NCBI GenBank assembly: GCA_013287985.1
Contig: JABDCT010000006.1
Location: 1-60,313 of the forward strand
From: Chlamydiota bacterium
GTDB taxonomy: Bacteria > Chlamydiota > Chlamydiia > Chlamydiales > Rhabdochlamydiaceae
Direction: 5' to 3'
DNA length: 60,313 bases
Part shown: positions 8,633-15,253 of the stretch, one piece after another
Numbering within the stretch: position 1 is the stretch's first letter
Layout of the letters: the number at the start of each line of letters is the position of its first letter
Made by a program: the position numbers and the translations under genes
The notes under the pieces: model-generated
Seen by the model: only the letters and a program-made list of their open reading frames with translations
Databases searched by the model: none
What the model was told of the DNA's origin: nothing

Positions 8633-8801
8633 GGACCTCTTTCTTATTTAGGGTTCTGTCGATTTTCGGGTTCTTTTGAGCCTATTTTCAATTCAAGTTG
8701 CAGGGGTAATATCAACTTCGTATATGACCCCTGCAATTTGAATCAAAAATAGGCCAAAACAATCGCAAAAATCGACGAATTCTTAAGTAATAAAAAGGCC
8801 C
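8633..8801. repeat. Palindromic element, copy 1 (169 bp)
   Basis: Long inverted repeat with arms of about 75-80 bp around a loop of about 20 bp. The left arm reads GACCTCTTTCTTATTTAGGG then TCTGTCGATTTTCGG, and the inner arm ends in GCAGGGG. The right half returns as CCCCTGCAA then AAAATCGACGA. It shares the whole layout and length with the copy at 14183-14351. No open frame lies inside. The right tip touches the terminator of the 8857-10533 gene, so the outermost bases are uncertain. The element occupies most of the serS upstream spacer. Confidence 0.85.
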
Positions 8802-8826
8802 TGAGGATGTTACCATCCCAGGGCCC
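8792..8826 (-). terminator. Rho-independent terminator of the repeat protein gene
   Basis: Read on the minus strand: GGCCCTGGGATG, a GTAA loop, CATCCTCAGGGCC, then TTTTT. This is a strong 12-13 bp stem with one internal mismatch and a U tract, 31 bp past the stop at 8857. Confidence 0.9.
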
Positions 8827-8856
8827 TTGTGCTTCCTTTGTTAGAAGAATTAAAGG

Positions 8857-10533
8857 TTATTGTTGTTCAGTTTTGTCTGAACCGAGTTTCGTAGGAGACA
8901 CGATTTTTTCCAGATTGGTTTCAATTGCTCTAAGAACCGCAGCTGATTTTTGTTCGCGATTGCCGTTAGTCTTGTTGGCATCATCGATTACCTGTCTAGC
9001 AAACTCGCGGTTAAATTTCACAGGTGTTAATGGAACTGCTTTTTTCTCAGCTTGTTTCAGTTTCTCCTGTAAGTCAGTGATAATCGTATCATAACCTTGA
9101 GCTTTTTGTTGAGCTGTTCTTGTTAAAGCCTCAACTTCTTTAGCTTTCGCGTTTGCTAATTCTTTCTGAGCGCTAGCTGAGTCCACTTGGATTTGAAGCT
9201 GATCTTGCAGTTCTTGGTACTGTTTATTCAGATTGGTTTCATTTTCACGCAACGTAGTGATCGTCTCTTGAAGACCTGTTTGATCACCTGCGTTTGCTTT
9301 CTTAAGATCGTTTTCGAGCGTTTTGATCTTGGCTTTCAAGGCATTAGTGCCGTTTTTCTCTGGGTCATTAGCAAAGGCAAGCTTTTGATTAAGGTCATCA
9401 ATCTGAGCTTGGAGTTTCTGAGTGCCATTTTTCGCTGGGTCATTAGCAGCGGTAAGCTGTTGATTAAGCTTATCAATCTGAGCCTGGAGAGCCTTAGTGC
9501 CGTTTTCCGCTGGGTCGTTAGCAGCGGTAAGCTGTTGATTAAGCTTATCAATCTGAGCCTGGAGAGCCTTAACGCCATTTTTCGTTGGGTCGTTAGCATC
9601 GAGAAGCTTTTGATTAAGGTCGTCAATCTGAGCCTGGAGAGCCTTAGTGCCGTTTTGCGCTGGGTCTTTAGCTGTTGCAAGTTCTTGTTGGAGCTGTGCG
9701 ATCTGATTAGACAGACTGCCCTGTAGTTTTAGATTTCTCGCATTTGAAAGGTCAGTTTGAGCAGTTTTGAGAGTATCTAGATCATCTTGGCTCACAAGCA
9801 CGAGCGGTTTGCCTTTTTGTGCAATAGCAGGTAAAAGTTGAGAAGTTGTGTAAAAACTTGTATTTGGATCTTGGCCGATACTTGCATCCCCTGGTGTAAA
9901 GAAAACTTTTGTATCTAACCCGGCAGCGATTGCTACTCTATGAGCATTATAAATATTAAGATCTGTGTATGGCTTTAAGGCAGCATCGTGCGCATCTTTT
10001 AGCATATAGTCTCCTGAGACTCCGCCAACTACTAATTTGCCCTTGTCTTTCATGTAGTTAGGGTTAACAGCGAGGATTTGCTTCAATGCGAGTTCAGCAT
10101 CAATATCTGTGGCACCTAGTTTTGTGCAAGTTGCAGGATCGATCTTTAGCTCTGCCAATGCCGCTGCAGCTGTTTTGATATCGAGTTTCAAGTTATCGCT
10201 TGCAAATTCTCCAGCGCCTAATTTCTTGCCTTCTTCTTCTGCACGGGTTTGGTTTTGGTTCGCGGTTGCTTCAAATTTCTTGCGGGCTGCTTCGGTGATG
10301 CTTTCATTTGTTTGGCGTTCGAAGACTTGTACGAATTTGAGCGCAAGTGGGATGCCGATTACTGTGGCGCAAAGAGCAAGAAGCCCAATCATTGCCAGGG
10401 TATACGTCATGACGCGTAAAATAGTGTTGCTTTCCTCGGCGTTGCGTATCCATCTAACGGGAGCTTCGATACATTCATAACTTTTTGTGAATTCTACAGT
10501 GGGGAATTGAATAGGTGCTAGTGATGATGCCAT
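8857..10533 (-). CDS. Membrane-anchored coiled-coil protein with 25-residue tandem repeats
   Basis: Unrecognised 558-aa protein. A short N-terminal tail precedes one long hydrophobic segment (about 41-66). A mixed globular part follows (about 110-250). Then comes an array of 25-aa units of the type KALQAQIDDLNQKL..ANDP, with four regular copies at 296-395 and degenerate ones on either side (about 271-420). A further coiled coil and a charged tail end the protein. The units read as two-turn helices broken by NDPxxNG, so the array may be a chain of helical hairpins or an interrupted rod. It has an excellent AAGGAG 7 nt before ATG, its own promoter and its own terminator, so it is monocistronic. 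A surface, inclusion or scaffold role is possible but unproven. Confidence 0.8.
   Translation of the reverse strand: MASSLAPIQFPTVEFTKSYECIEAPVRWIRNAEESNTILRVMTYTLAMIGLLALCATVIGIPLALKFVQVFERQTNESITEAARKKFEATANQNQTRAEEEGKKLGAGEFASDNLKLDIKTAAAALAELKIDPATCTKLGATDIDAELALKQILAVNPNYMKDKGKLVVGGVSGDYMLKDAHDAALKPYTDLNIYNAHRVAIAAGLDTKVFFTPGDASIGQDPNTSFYTTSQLLPAIAQKGKPLVLVSQDDLDTLKTAQTDLSNARNLKLQGSLSNQIAQLQQELATAKDPAQNGTKALQAQIDDLNQKLLDANDPTKNGVKALQAQIDKLNQQLTAANDPAENGTKALQAQIDKLNQQLTAANDPAKNGTQKLQAQIDDLNQKLAFANDPEKNGTNALKAKIKTLENDLKKANAGDQTGLQETITTLRENETNLNKQYQELQDQLQIQVDSASAQKELANAKAKEVEALTRTAQQKAQGYDTIITDLQEKLKQAEKKAVPLTPVKFNREFARQVIDDANKTNGNREQKSAAVLRAIETNLEKIVSPTKLGSDKTEQQ
9349..9648 (-). repeat. 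75-bp tandem repeat, four regular units inside the coiled-coil gene
   Basis: Four in-frame 75-bp units encode 25 residues each. The two central units are nearly identical at DNA level (AAGCTTATCAATCTGAGCC recurs in the plus strand). More diverged units flank them on both sides. High nucleotide identity implies recent expansion or gene conversion, so unit number may vary between strains. Confidence 0.9.
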
Positions 10534-10573
10534 ATTTTTTCTCCTTAATGGTAAGGTTAAACTTTATGAGGCT

Positions 10574-10602
10574 ATGTTAATAATACCTTTATTATTACGC
10601 AA
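10574..10602 (-). promoter_or_regulatory. Promoter of the repeat protein gene
   Basis: On the minus strand TTGCGT, a 17-bp spacer, and TAACAT. The -10 box lies about 40 nt before the ATG at 10533, leaving room for a leader that contains the AAGGAG ribosome site. Confidence 0.5.
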
Positions 10603-10829
10603 TGGAATCTTTACTTGCTTGGGACCGTATAGACGAAATGCGCCATTCTCGGCTGTGATTTTTTTTCTGGAGCCTTTCAACAAAAAAGAGCCTGTGAGAA
10701 TTTTTATTTATGAAACATAGTGTAGGATTTTTCATCCTGTGCATTGGGGTAAAAGATTTTTTGCTTGATGATGCCTGGATTTGAACAGAAAACCTGTTGC
10801 ACAATCCTAAAATGTGGTAATTTTGTTTC
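10603..10829. other. Intergenic spacer, divergent promoter region
   Basis: About 230 bp between the promoter of the minus-strand repeat protein and the UPF0158 gene. It holds no convincing ORF or RNA gene. Near its right end TTGCAC (10797-10802) and an extended -10 TGGTAATTT (10815-10823) lie only 6 nt before the UPF0158 ATG. Confidence 0.4.
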
Positions 10830-11945
10830 ATGTCTAAGACAGCCTATCCAGAAGCAAAAAATCCTTTAATTTTGCGTTTTCATCGCCTGATGGACGCGTT
10901 TGCCAAATCAGATGATGAGCGAGACTTTTATCTCGATAAGGTCGAGGGGTTTATCCTCTTTGTCGACCTCGATAAAAGCATTGAAGAGCTCAGTGAGTTG
11001 GAAAAAGAGTTCGAGACGAGCCGCTCGCGCTATTGCCTGATCCCGAAAATGACGTTCTATGAATCGAAAAAATTCATGGAAGGATTCGTGAATGAAAAGG
11101 TTTACGATATCGATACGAAGGAGAAACTTCTCGATGTCATCCAATCGAAGGAAGCGAGGGAGAATTTTCTTGAATTCATCTACGACCATCTAACGGAACT
11201 CGAGAAGTGGCAGCAATACTATGTAGAGCGCTCGCGTATCCGCATCATCGAGTGGCTCCGCTCACAGGAGATCCGCTTTGTGTTTGAAGAGGATCTCGAC
11301 ATGCCTAAGTCGATTGTCGAAAAACTCAAGCGCAATCTCTTTGAGGCGAAGGTGCCTCGCGATATCGCCACTGCACGCGAAGCGCTCGTTGCTAAATCTA
11401 AGACCTACTACTCGAATGAAGCGCTCAATCCGCGTCCGAAACGCGGCCGCCCGCCGAAACAGGTCGCAAAAGTCGAAATCGAGCCACAGGTTACCGTCGA
11501 TATCTACACGCAGGTTCCGCCTACGGTGCGCCATTTCTTGTTTACGCCGGATATCACGAGTGCATCTGCTGTGACATTCTCTACGCGCTTCGACACAGAA
11601 GCGGATCTGCTCGCCAGTCTGCGCGGCAGCGCCCGCGTCAAGGTGGACGAGCGTCTGCAAGCGCTTTCCGAGCGCCTCGAATCGCTGCGCCACATCTCTA
11701 CGCGTCTTACCGATCTGCATGAAATTGGCGAGGCAAGAGGCGAGGAGAAGATGATCCGCGCCGTCGCCGAAGTCGAGGGTGCAGAAGATGAGGAGCCAGG
11801 CAAGCGAAAGGGCATCATGGAAGTTGTCCGCGGCTTTTTACCGCGCCGCAGAGAACGCCCTGCTGCTCCTAAAGAAGGTCCGCGCGAAGAGCGCCGCACC
11901 AAAATGGTCACGCCGATTAAACGCAAAAAGGGGTCTACTAAATGA
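10830..11945 (+). CDS. UPF0158 family protein with AT-hook (CT429-like)
   Basis: A 371-aa cytoplasmic protein. The first 190 residues match the UPF0158 pattern I know from chlamydiae (FYLDKVEGFILF near residue 32, FLEFIYDHL, then WLRSQEIRF). Function of the family is unknown. It is followed by an AT-hook-like PKRGRPPK (about 202-209), a helical segment, and a very basic tail with RRRERP and KRKKGSTK. The AT hook and basic tail suggest nucleic-acid binding. No Shine-Dalgarno is visible, and an extended -10-like TGGTAATTT ends 6 nt before the ATG. The pdhAB start overlaps its stop by 4 bp (ATGA), so the two genes are coupled; why is unclear. Confidence 0.75.
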   Translation: MSKTAYPEAKNPLILRFHRLMDAFAKSDDERDFYLDKVEGFILFVDLDKSIEELSELEKEFETSRSRYCLIPKMTFYESKKFMEGFVNEKVYDIDTKEKLLDVIQSKEARENFLEFIYDHLTELEKWQQYYVERSRIRIIEWLRSQEIRFVFEEDLDMPKSIVEKLKRNLFEAKVPRDIATAREALVAKSKTYYSNEALNPRPKRGRPPKQVAKVEIEPQVTVDIYTQVPPTVRHFLFTPDITSASAVTFSTRFDTEADLLASLRGSARVKVDERLQALSERLESLRHISTRLTDLHEIGEARGEEKMIRAVAEVEGAEDEEPGKRKGIMEVVRGFLPRRRERPAAPKEGPREERRTKMVTPIKRKKGSTK

Positions 11946-13972
11946 GCCGCATCGCTTTAGCAGAAGGAAGTGCGCGCGCATCCTGCTTTAAAGTGCTGGA
12001 TGCGATGTATGTCACACGTTTTGTCGATGAAAAAATGGCCAAGCTCGTGCGCCAGAACAAGGGTGGAACATTTCACCTCTCGAGTATGGGCCATGAGATG
12101 CTCGGCACGATGTGCGGTCTCTCGCTGCAAGCCGGTCTCGATTGGGGGCTTCCCTACTACCGCGATCGCGCGTTTGCCATCGGCTTTGGCTGCGCTCTAG
12201 AAGATCTATTTGCCGCGTTTTTAGCGCGTGAGACGCCTCACCATTCGGGTGGGCGCATGATGCCGGAACACTTTTCCCATAGAGAAATGCACCTGCCTTG
12301 TCAGTCGAGCTGCGTCGGTTCGCAGTTCCTGCAAGCTGTCGGTGTTGCCAAGGGCCTGCAACTGGCTAAAAAAGAGGGCGTCGTCTACGTCTCAGCAGGC
12401 GATGGCGCGACGTCTCAAGGCGACTTCCACGAAGCGCTCAACTTTGCCTGTTTGCACCATCTCCCGATTCTTTTCGTGATCCAAGACAATGGCTGGGCGA
12501 TCTCTGTGCGCAAAGATGAGCAGACGGCCGGCGGTACGATCGCGCATATGGCTCGCGGCTACGAAGGCTTAGAGGTCCACGAGGTGGATGGATGCGATTT
12601 TGAGGGGCTTTCTACAGTGCTGTCGCGCTCAGTTGCGCGCGCGCGTGGAAAAGAGGGTCCTAGTTTGATCGTCGCAACTGTCCCGCGCATCGGAGCGCAT
12701 AGCAGTAGCGATGATCCGAAAAAATACAAAGACCCCGAGTGCATCGCTGATGAGCTTGCGCGTGATCCGCTCCCGCGTTTTGAGGAGTGGCTGCAAAAGA
12801 TGGGCCTGGCTTCGGAAGATGAGCTCGAAGAGATGCGCAGAGCGGCTTTTCAGCGCGTCGAAGAGGCGGCTGATCTTGCCGAGAAAGTGCCATTCCCTGC
12901 ACGCGAAAGCTGTGCGACAAAAGTTTTTAAAGATGTTGCGGCCTATCCTGCGGCTGACAGCGAACCGATCGACACGAGCGAAGCGCTGGTGATGGTCGAT
13001 GCGCTCAACCGCGCACTGGAAGAGGAGATGGAGCGCGATAGAGGCGTTGTGGTCTTTGGCCAGGACGTAGCGCGCAGCAAAGGCGGAGTCTTTGGCGTCA
13101 CGCGTGAGCTGACGGCTAAATTTGGCGAGGAGCGCTGCTTCAATACGCCGCTTGCCGAATCGACGATTATTGCGCTTGCTCTGGGTATGTCGCTCGTCAC
13201 TCCTTTCAAACCTGTGGCTGAGATCCAGTTCGCCGACTACATGTGGACAGGCATCAACCAGCTCTTCAATGAACTGGCGAGCTTCCACTACCGCTCCAAT
13301 GGCGAGTGGAATTGCCCTGTCGTCATCCGTATGCCTTATGGGGGCTATATCCAGGGCGGACCCTACCACTCTCAGAGTGTTGAAGCGTTTCTCGCGCACT
13401 GCCCCGGTTTAAAAATCGTTGTGCCGAGCAATAGCGCCGACGCCAAACGCCTCCTCAAAGCTTCCATCCGCGATCCGAATCCTGTGATCTTTTTAGAGCA
13501 TAAAGCGCTCTACCGCCAGCGCGTCTTTTCTGCGCGCAAGCTGCCGGAAGCCGATGAGCTCCTGCCGCTGGGCAAAGCGAATATCGTCCGCGCAGGAACT
13601 GACGTGACACTTGTCGGCTGGGGGATGATGATCTTCATGGCCTTCGATGTCGCTGAACGCCTGAGCCAAGAGGGGATTTCCGTTGAGGTGATCGATCTGC
13701 GCACGATTGTGCCGCTCGATATCGACGCGGTGATCCGCTCGGTGCGCAAGACGGGCAAATTAGTGATCGCCCACGAAGCCGCAGGAAATGCGGGCTTCGG
13801 CGCTGAGATCGCTGCGCGCATCGCAGAAAGTGCATTTGACTATCTTGACGCGCCGATCCGCCGCGTGACAGGGGAGAATTGCCCTGTGCCTTATTGCAAA
13901 GATCTTGAGGATGAGGTGCTGCCGCAGCCGCGCGATTTAGAAGAGGCTCTACGCGCTCTTGCCATGTTCTGA
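11942..13972 (+). CDS. Fused E1 alpha/beta of 2-oxoacid (pyruvate/branched-chain) dehydrogenase
   Basis: Thiamine-diphosphate-dependent decarboxylase component of a 2-oxoacid dehydrogenase complex. Residues about 1-330 are the alpha part, with YYRDRAF, SQFLQAVGVA and the ThDP/Mg motif GDGATSQGDFHEALNFA near 155. Residues about 340-676 are the beta part (VVFGQDVARSKGG, FNTPLAEST, EIQFADY, GWGMM, HEAAGNAG). The alpha/beta fusion in one 676-aa chain is the chlamydial arrangement (CT340 type, usually called pdhA/B or oxoisovalerate dehydrogenase). The start ATG overlaps the UPF0158 stop. No E2 or E3 gene is nearby. Substrate cannot be decided from sequence reading alone. Confidence 0.93.
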   Translation: MSRIALAEGSARASCFKVLDAMYVTRFVDEKMAKLVRQNKGGTFHLSSMGHEMLGTMCGLSLQAGLDWGLPYYRDRAFAIGFGCALEDLFAAFLARETPHHSGGRMMPEHFSHREMHLPCQSSCVGSQFLQAVGVAKGLQLAKKEGVVYVSAGDGATSQGDFHEALNFACLHHLPILFVIQDNGWAISVRKDEQTAGGTIAHMARGYEGLEVHEVDGCDFEGLSTVLSRSVARARGKEGPSLIVATVPRIGAHSSSDDPKKYKDPECIADELARDPLPRFEEWLQKMGLASEDELEEMRRAAFQRVEEAADLAEKVPFPARESCATKVFKDVAAYPAADSEPIDTSEALVMVDALNRALEEEMERDRGVVVFGQDVARSKGGVFGVTRELTAKFGEERCFNTPLAESTIIALALGMSLVTPFKPVAEIQFADYMWTGINQLFNELASFHYRSNGEWNCPVVIRMPYGGYIQGGPYHSQSVEAFLAHCPGLKIVVPSNSADAKRLLKASIRDPNPVIFLEHKALYRQRVFSARKLPEADELLPLGKANIVRAGTDVTLVGWGMMIFMAFDVAERLSQEGISVEVIDLRTIVPLDIDAVIRSVRKTGKLVIAHEAAGNAGFGAEIAARIAESAFDYLDAPIRRVTGENCPVPYCKDLEDEVLPQPRDLEEALRALAMF

Positions 13973-14181
13973 TAGGCTCTCGGCTTCGCAGCTGCTGTTT
14001 TTAGAAGAGAATGTCTGTGGAGGAGTCGTGAGAGCAAACTCTCTTGAGCTTTCTGCAGCTCGGCGCTTTCCAACGTACAATCGGGATCCATAAGCGCGCT
14101 TTTTAGCGCAGCAGCATTCGCTAGCAACTGTTCGACGGTTGCATCCACATCTGCCCAGATCTCTTCCTTCGATTCCAGCAT
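13891..14181 (-). CDS. Small helical protein, uncertain
   Basis: Possible 96-aa protein starting MLESKEEIWADV. The first 60 residues look like real amphipathic helices, while the C-terminal 27 or so (rich in R and S) overlap the convergent pdhAB end and read like a shadow. The start codon is 2 bp inside the edge of palindromic element copy 2, whose arm supplies AGAGG 5 nt upstream. A longer reading frame through the element up to 14544 exists but would translate the palindrome and is unlikely. No family recognised. Confidence 0.4.
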   Translation of the reverse strand: MLESKEEIWADVDATVEQLLANAAALKSALMDPDCTLESAELQKAQESLLSRLLHRHSLLKTAAAKPRAYQNMARARRASSKSRGCGSTSSSRSLQ

Positions 14182-14182
14182 T

Positions 14183-14351
14183 AGACCTCTTGCGTACTTA
14201 AGGTTCTGTCGATTTTTGGGTTCTTTTGAGCCGATTTTCGATTCAACTCGCAGGGGTAATATCAACTTCGTATATGACCCCTGCGATTTGAATCGAAAAT
14301 CGGCCAAAATAATCCCAAAAATCGACGAACCCTTAATTACGCAAGAGGTCT
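14183..14351. repeat. Palindromic element, copy 2 (169 bp, most perfect)
   Basis: The arms pair over about 75 bp. AGACCTCTTGCGTA at the left edge matches TACGCAAGAGGTCT at the right edge, followed inward by the TCGATTTTTGGG / CCCAAAAATCGA pair and the GCCGATTTTCGATTCAA / TTGAATCGAAAATCGGC pair. CGCAGGGG / CCCCTGCG closes a loop of about 20 nt (TAATATCAACTTCGTATATGA). Same length and layout as copy 1. It lies between the pdhAB end and uppP. Confidence 0.9.
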
Positions 14352-14392
14352 TGTTTCCTTCTAAACGATAGATGTAATTATTGTAAACAATC

Positions 14393-14454
14393 CATGCCCA
14401 TGCCGTGACTGAAATTTTACATCGGGCACGGGCACGCACACGGGCACGGGCACG
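14393..14454. repeat. GGGCAC hexamer repeats with partial hairpin
   Basis: CGGGCACGGGCACG occurs twice (14423-14436 and 14441-14454) separated by CACA. The upstream TGCCCATGCCGTG (about 14396-14408) can pair with it. It lies 55 bp before the uppP start. No function assigned. Confidence 0.6.
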
Positions 14455-14509
14455 AAAAAAAGGATTCAGACGCCTTGCCTTTTGCAAAAAAATACGCCAT
14501 GCTAAGGAT

Positions 14510-15253
14510 ATGTCTCTACTCTGCGCAATCCTTCTCGGCATCATTCAAGGTTTAACGGAATTTATTCCTGTCAGTTCTTCTACGCATTTGCATCTAGCCA
14601 AAGATCTCCTCTCAATCTCTGAACCGTCGATTCTCTTCGATCTCTCCTGTCACTTCGGCACGCTTTTTGCGCTTGTGCTCTATTTTCGCCATGAGATTGT
14701 CGAACTGCTCCGCTTCAAACGCCAGAAGCTGCTGCTTTTTTTCCTGGCGCTCGTCCCGCTTGTTCCTGCGTATCTGCTGCTCAGGCCTGTGCGCGAGTGG
14801 GCCGGCAGGGAGGGTGTTGTCGGCTACTTTCTCATGGTCACTGCGCTCCTCCTCTTTCTCGGTGAAAAAGTGCGCTTTTCCGCAACGCGGACGCGCCCTG
14901 TGCGCGATGCGCTCTTGATCGGAACGATGCAAGCCGCTGCTCTAATCCCCGGGATTTCGCGCAGCGCTTCGACGATCTCTTGCGCTAGAGCACTGGGATG
15001 GAATGCGGGCGATGCGGCGCGCTTCTCCTTTTTGCTCTCGATCCCGACGATTCTGGGCGGAAGCGGCCTGGAGCTGTTGAAAGCAGTGCGCAGCAGCGCG
15101 CCTTTTGATCTGCTGCCGTGTCTGGTAGGTGCGCTCTTCTCTTTTGTCATCGGATTTGCCGTGATCCGCTTTGCGATGCGCTATCTCGAAAAGGGACGGC
15201 TCATACCTTTCGCTGTCTACTGCTTCATCTTGGGTGTGGTGTTACTTATATGA
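14510..15253 (+). CDS. uppP: Undecaprenyl-diphosphatase
   Basis: Membrane enzyme (BacA/UppP) that dephosphorylates undecaprenyl diphosphate, recycling the lipid carrier for peptidoglycan. Signature 1 GIIQGLTEFIPVSSSTH is near the N terminus (about 10-26); signature 2 PGISRSASTI is near 145-154. About seven to eight hydrophobic segments are present and the 247-aa length is normal. A longer in-frame start at 14405 would add a basic R/A-rich stretch coded by the hexamer repeat. I chose ATG 14510, preceded by AAGGAT. Its stop overlaps the ftsK start (ATGA). Pairing with the mur genes elsewhere in the window makes a complete lipid II cycle plausible. Confidence 0.94.
   Translation: MSLLCAILLGIIQGLTEFIPVSSSTHLHLAKDLLSISEPSILFDLSCHFGTLFALVLYFRHEIVELLRFKRQKLLLFFLALVPLVPAYLLLRPVREWAGREGVVGYFLMVTALLLFLGEKVRFSATRTRPVRDALLIGTMQAAALIPGISRSASTISCARALGWNAGDAARFSFLLSIPTILGGSGLELLKAVRSSAPFDLLPCLVGALFSFVIGFAVIRFAMRYLEKGRLIPFAVYCFILGVVLLI

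Noticed and set aside
9349-9648. CRISPR array
   Set aside because: The repeats are contiguous 75-bp coding units in frame, without unique spacers, and no cas genes are nearby.
9187-9726. Hydrophobic plus-strand ORF of 179 codons with repeats
   Set aside because: It is the antisense reading of the 75-bp repeats of the coiled-coil gene.
10595-10831. Minus-strand ORF of 78 codons
   Set aside because: It lies in the divergent promoter spacer and has no ribosome site, no homology that I can see and atypical composition.
14183-14351. Insertion sequence
   Set aside because: The element has long inverted arms but no transposase and no clear target duplication, so it is reported as a repeat only.
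14405-14509. Earlier uppP start
   Set aside because: It adds an R/A-rich stretch coded by GGGCAC repeats; UppP proteins start close to the first signature, as from 14510.
14182-14544. N-terminal extension of the small minus-strand ORF through the palindrome
   Set aside because: It would translate a long inverted repeat and the hexamer repeats; the start at 14181 is cleaner.
15118-15249. Earlier ftsK start
   Set aside because: It lies wholly in another frame of uppP; ATG 15250 gives the normal ATGA overlap.
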